Shown: piece after piece, positions 63,555 through 64,000 of the stretch
Numbering within the stretch: position 1 is the stretch's first letter
Layout: every line of letters begins with the position of its first letter
NCBI GenBank assembly: GCA_021927905.1
Contig: BLLK01000022.1
Location: 1 to 64,000 of the forward strand
Length of the DNA: 64,000 nt
DNA from: Chaetoceros tenuissimus
Taxonomy: Eukaryota; Bacillariophyta; Thalassiosirophyceae; Chaetocerotales; Chaetocerotaceae
Direction: 5' to 3'
Translations under genes and position numbers: made by a program
The notes under the pieces: generated by a model
The model's input: the letters and a program-made list of their open reading frames with translations, nothing else
The model's database searches: none
What the model was told of the DNA's origin: nothing

Positions 63555-64000
63555 ATTTATCAAAACAGTTTTAGAGTGGAAAATTAAGGACGCCTAATGG
63601 ATCTTTACTATTATCATCCAAACACATCAACCCAAACAATATGTTCAATGTTTTCAACAAATTCAAAAGAAAAAAGTAATCTCCACTCAAATCACCATTC
63701 GTACGTACTTACTTGAACTGAAGATACTCGTAAAACTTCAATGTGGAAACATAGCTTGCTAATAACCTATGTTTGTACGAACCAAGCAGATGTTTTATCT
63801 GCCAAATGAAGTCTTTTTCGAAATTCAATAAAATTATTTTCCTGCTAAGTTCAATTTCCAAGGTAAACATAATGCTACGTAGTCCAAAGACTGCTTCAAC
63901 ACATCAATCATCTTGTCGAGTAACTTGTTCTGCAAGCATAGACTTTGATAGAAAAGTCGGTTGGAATTCCTTTGATTATGACAATCATATCATGATTTTT
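63555..64000. other. PPR upstream region, right copy, cut by window end
   Basis: Inverted copy of 9843-10288. Matches continue to the last base of the window, so the outer end of the duplication is not seen. Confidence 0.9.

Larger units (their letters stand above)
57638..64000 (-). repeat. right arm of large inverted duplication
   Basis: 6,363 bp matching the reverse complement of 9843-16217 and continuing past the window edge. Gene order is mirrored: truncated START gene (minus), MLH1 (plus), broken PPR (minus). Most of the arm is near identical; visible differences cluster in the MLH1 upstream spacer, the MLH1 linker and the 3' part of the PPR gene. Confidence 0.97.

Noticed and set aside
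9843-64000. Inverted arms as terminal repeats of one giant 54-kb transposon
   Set aside because: Arms carry ordinary host genes (PPR, MLH1), one arm ends inside a gene, and no integrase or other mobility gene is tied to the arm ends; the DDE gene at 36122 has its own short repeats.

Overview
The window looks like nuclear DNA of a photosynthetic stramenopile, most likely a centric diatom. It is AT-rich and gene-dense, with short GT-AG introns (about 70-160 bp). Several proteins start with a signal peptide whose cleavage site is followed by Phe, the 'ASAFAP'-type bipartite plastid targeting signal of diatoms (clearest at 18971, 43152 and 48895). A type III metacaspase (p10 before p20), a plastid Mg-chelatase H subunit and diatom-style PPR proteins agree with this. 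Species cannot be fixed from the sequence alone.

Layout. 0.5-9.6 kb: a coiled-coil protein, an FtsH-like AAA protein with no peptidase domain, a tandem CW zinc-finger protein, and a six-exon type III metacaspase whose catalytic Cys lies on a 24-nt microexon and which carries a ~640-residue C-terminal extension I do not recognise. 9.8-16.2 kb: a plastid-type PPR protein, MLH1, and the first part of a START-domain gene. This block is the left arm of a large inverted duplication. 17.9-35.5 kb: two divergent plastid-targeted genes, a ~2,120-residue PHD/AT-hook chromatin reader, SIL1 (ER Hsp70 exchange factor), Xaa-Pro aminopeptidase, an ankyrin protein and an alpha/beta hydrolase. 35.8-39.1 kb: a DDE-type transposase-like gene between short inverted repeats. 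39.5-54.7 kb: a glycosyltransferase-like protein, a BTB/T1 protein, eight-exon ChlH, a plastid FAD oxidoreductase, a propeller-like unknown and TYW2. 56.2-57.65 kb: an acidic protein cut off at a duplication breakpoint. 57.64-64.0 kb: the right arm, inverted relative to 9.84-16.22 kb and still running at the window edge.

The main structural feature is that inverted segmental duplication (arms 9843-16217 and 57638-64000, 41 kb apart). The two MLH1 copies are both full length with 14 amino-acid differences, half of them clustered in the linker. The right PPR copy is broken by a 100-bp tandem duplication and a 119-bp deletion. The right START-domain copy is truncated at a GAT/GAC microsatellite, where it is joined tail to tail with the truncated acidic protein. 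A true duplication and a haplotype or assembly fold-back both remain possible.

There is no operon logic; neighbours are mostly divergent or convergent pairs with short shared spacers. Functional themes are plastid biology (PPR, ChlH, FAD oxidoreductase, two unknown plastid proteins), protein quality control and proteolysis (metacaspase, SIL1, aminopeptidase, FtsH-like), and genome and chromatin maintenance (MLH1, PHD and CW readers). No rRNA, convincing tRNA, CRISPR or retroelement was seen.
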